Shown here: piece after piece, positions 13,612-14,065 of the stretch | How the letters are laid out: the number at the start of each line of letters is the position of its first letter | Numbering within the stretch: the first letter of the stretch is position 1 | Source: Limnohabitans sp. Rim47 | Lineage (GTDB): Bacteria > Pseudomonadota > Gammaproteobacteria > Burkholderiales > Burkholderiaceae_C | Assembly (NCBI RefSeq): GCF_001517545.1 | Contig: NZ_FBYA01000005.1 | Coordinates: 211,977 to 226,041, forward strand | DNA length: 14,065 bases | Direction: 5' to 3' | Translations under genes and position numbers: made by a program | Notes under the pieces: model-generated | Seen by the model: the letters and a program-made list of their open reading frames with translations, nothing else | What the model was told of the DNA's origin: nothing | Database searches by the model: none

Positions 13612-13689
13612 AGCCCTACACGCGGTGATCTTTTCGTCCTTGCTCGCTGCGATGCTGGCGGCATTCAAAACGCCGTTGTAGGGCTTTTT
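13612..13689 (+). repeat. 9-bp inverted repeat followed by a T run (terminator-like)
   Basis: AGCCCTACA (13612-13620) and TGTAGGGCT (13677-13685) pair perfectly across 56 nt and are followed by five T (13685-13689). GGCG and CGCC near 13658 and 13671 can form an inner hairpin. The layout resembles a structured RNA that ends in a rho-independent terminator on the plus strand, or a long-looped attenuator. Confidence 0.5.
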
Positions 13690-13695
13690 ATGCGT

Positions 13696-13730
13696 TCTGT
13701 GCGTTTTGTAGTCCGCACCCCACGCACAGA
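13696..13730. repeat. 8-bp inverted repeat
   Basis: TCTGTGCG (13696-13703) and CGCACAGA (13723-13730) pair exactly around 19 nt, directly after the terminator-like structure. Confidence 0.5.
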
Positions 13731-13794
13731 TGTAAATACTTGAGACATAACAGAATACACAAACTACTTGGACGGCAACGCAACCTCTTGTTTT

Positions 13795-13842
13795 AGAACA
13801 GATCACTATCAACCCGCCAAAGCATCGGGTTTCTCTTGTTCT
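13795..13842. repeat. Nested hairpin upstream of the interrupted gene
   Basis: AGAACA (13795-13800) and TGTTCT (13837-13842) enclose AACCCG (13811-13816) and CGGGTT (13826-13831). The inner hairpin is followed by a pyrimidine-rich TTTCTCTTGTTCTC. It lies 53 bp before the start codon of the interrupted gene and may be a weak terminator or leader structure. Confidence 0.4.
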
Positions 13843-13894
13843 CAACACCGATAAGAACGCACACTTATTTCACGCACATTATTTGGAGCAACAT

Positions 13895-13918
13895 ATGGCA
13901 ACAGCAAAATCACTTATG
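13895..13918 (+). pseudogene. 5' end of a gene interrupted by an IS21-family element
   Basis: GGAG (13885-13888) stands six bases before an ATG at 13895 that opens MATAKSLM. The frame then enters the left end of the insertion sequence and stops at 13937-13939 after 14 codons. A well-formed start site directly followed by an insertion end indicates a gene cut after about seven codons; its remainder should lie beyond the element, outside this window. The product cannot be named from seven residues. Confidence 0.6.
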
Positions 13919-14065
13919 TTGCCGCCGACCGAAAACTGACCATCTAAACCTAGGAGTGCCGACTCAAAATTGACCAGGGTGTTCAACTGGCCTGCTGAAA
14001 TATTCAGCAGGAGAGCAAGAAGGTGATCACCATGGAAATGATAGGCAAGGTCAGGCGCATGAAGT
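13918..14065 (+). mobile_element. IS21-family insertion sequence, left end (runs off the window)
   Basis: Two copies of a 19-bp terminal repeat are present: GCCGACCGAAAACTGACCA (13924-13942) and GCCGACTCAAAATTGACCA (13958-13976), identical at 16 of 19 positions and 34 bp apart. Multiple terminal repeats of this kind are typical of IS21-family ends. The exact outer border cannot be fixed without the right end; the TG at 13917-13918 or at 13920-13921 could be the first bases. A 9-bp perfect hairpin, CCTGCTGAA-ATA-TTCAGCAGG (13991-14011), lies in the leader of istA, and the istA start follows. Confidence 0.85.
14032..14065 (+). CDS. istA: IS21-family transposase IstA, N-terminal fragment
   Basis: Only 11 codons are in the window: MEMIGKVRRMK, the usual start of an IstA transposase, whose first domain is a helix-turn-helix followed further on by a DDE integrase core. 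IstB, the ATP-binding helper, normally follows. AAGAAGG (14017-14023) is the ribosome binding site, eight bases before the ATG. The call rests on this short stretch together with the paired terminal repeats just upstream. Confidence 0.8.
   Translation, partial: MEMIGKVRRMK

Larger units (their letters stand above)
13014..13894. other. Gene-free stretch rich in inverted repeats
   Basis: Several short open frames exist on both strands here but none has a convincing start, ribosome binding site or protein-like composition. What the stretch does hold is a chain of perfect inverted repeats between 13348 and 13842, listed separately. It may carry an origin, a transfer site or a structured RNA of the element; the sequence alone does not decide this. 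Confidence 0.5.

Noticed and set aside
13612..13689. A retron-type msr/msd RNA
   Set aside because: The paired ends resemble a1/a2 repeats, but no reverse transcriptase gene is in the window and no typical msd fold is evident.
1..14065. A CRISPR array
   Set aside because: No set of regularly spaced direct repeats of 23 or more bases was seen anywhere in the window.

Overview
The window reads as chromosome of a betaproteobacterium of the order Burkholderiales, most likely Comamonadaceae (Limnohabitans/Rhodoferax-like). This rests on the glyQ-lnt-corC gene order, a Tat-exported high-potential iron-sulfur protein, a short RRM RNA-binding protein, and high-GC codon use over the left half. The genus call is an inference from gene content; no search was run.

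Left part (1-7610), core genome. On the minus strand lie a GNAT acetyltransferase, corC, lnt and the first 67 codons of glyQ; corC and lnt overlap by ATGA. Divergent from these is a plus-strand pair, fadD (long-chain acyl-CoA ligase) and an MBL-fold hydrolase 15 bp behind it. A minus-strand HiPIP gene with its own terminator follows. A strong sigma70-like promoter precedes a possible 72-codon ORF and an RRM protein gene that ends in a clear terminator.

Middle part (7611-11310), accessory-looking chromosome. It holds a HigBA/Gp49-type toxin-antitoxin pair (minus), a small protein with two excisionase-type helix-turn-helix modules (plus), an AT-richer small membrane protein (minus), an XRE repressor with two matched 17-bp operators just before its start (plus), and a two-gene minus-strand operon of unknown function (membrane/coiled-coil protein plus lipoprotein).

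Right part (11310-14065), the end of an integrated element. At 11310-11354 only the 3' half of a tRNA-Phe gene is present, on the minus strand, followed on the left by a 12-bp-stem terminator. This is what integration into a tRNA gene leaves at the far end, so the element should extend rightward beyond the window and the intact tRNA should lie there. The element shows a DUF6641-type protein, two unrecognised small proteins, and about 880 bp without a convincing gene but rich in long perfect inverted repeats (8-11 bp arms). A gene that starts at 13895 with a good ribosome binding site is cut after about seven codons by the left end of an IS21-family element, whose istA starts at 14032.

The most interesting parts are the gene-free structured stretch 13340-13845, the tRNA-Phe junction, and the promoter/leader ORF in front of the RRM gene. 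No complete new defence or metabolic system can be demonstrated from this window alone.
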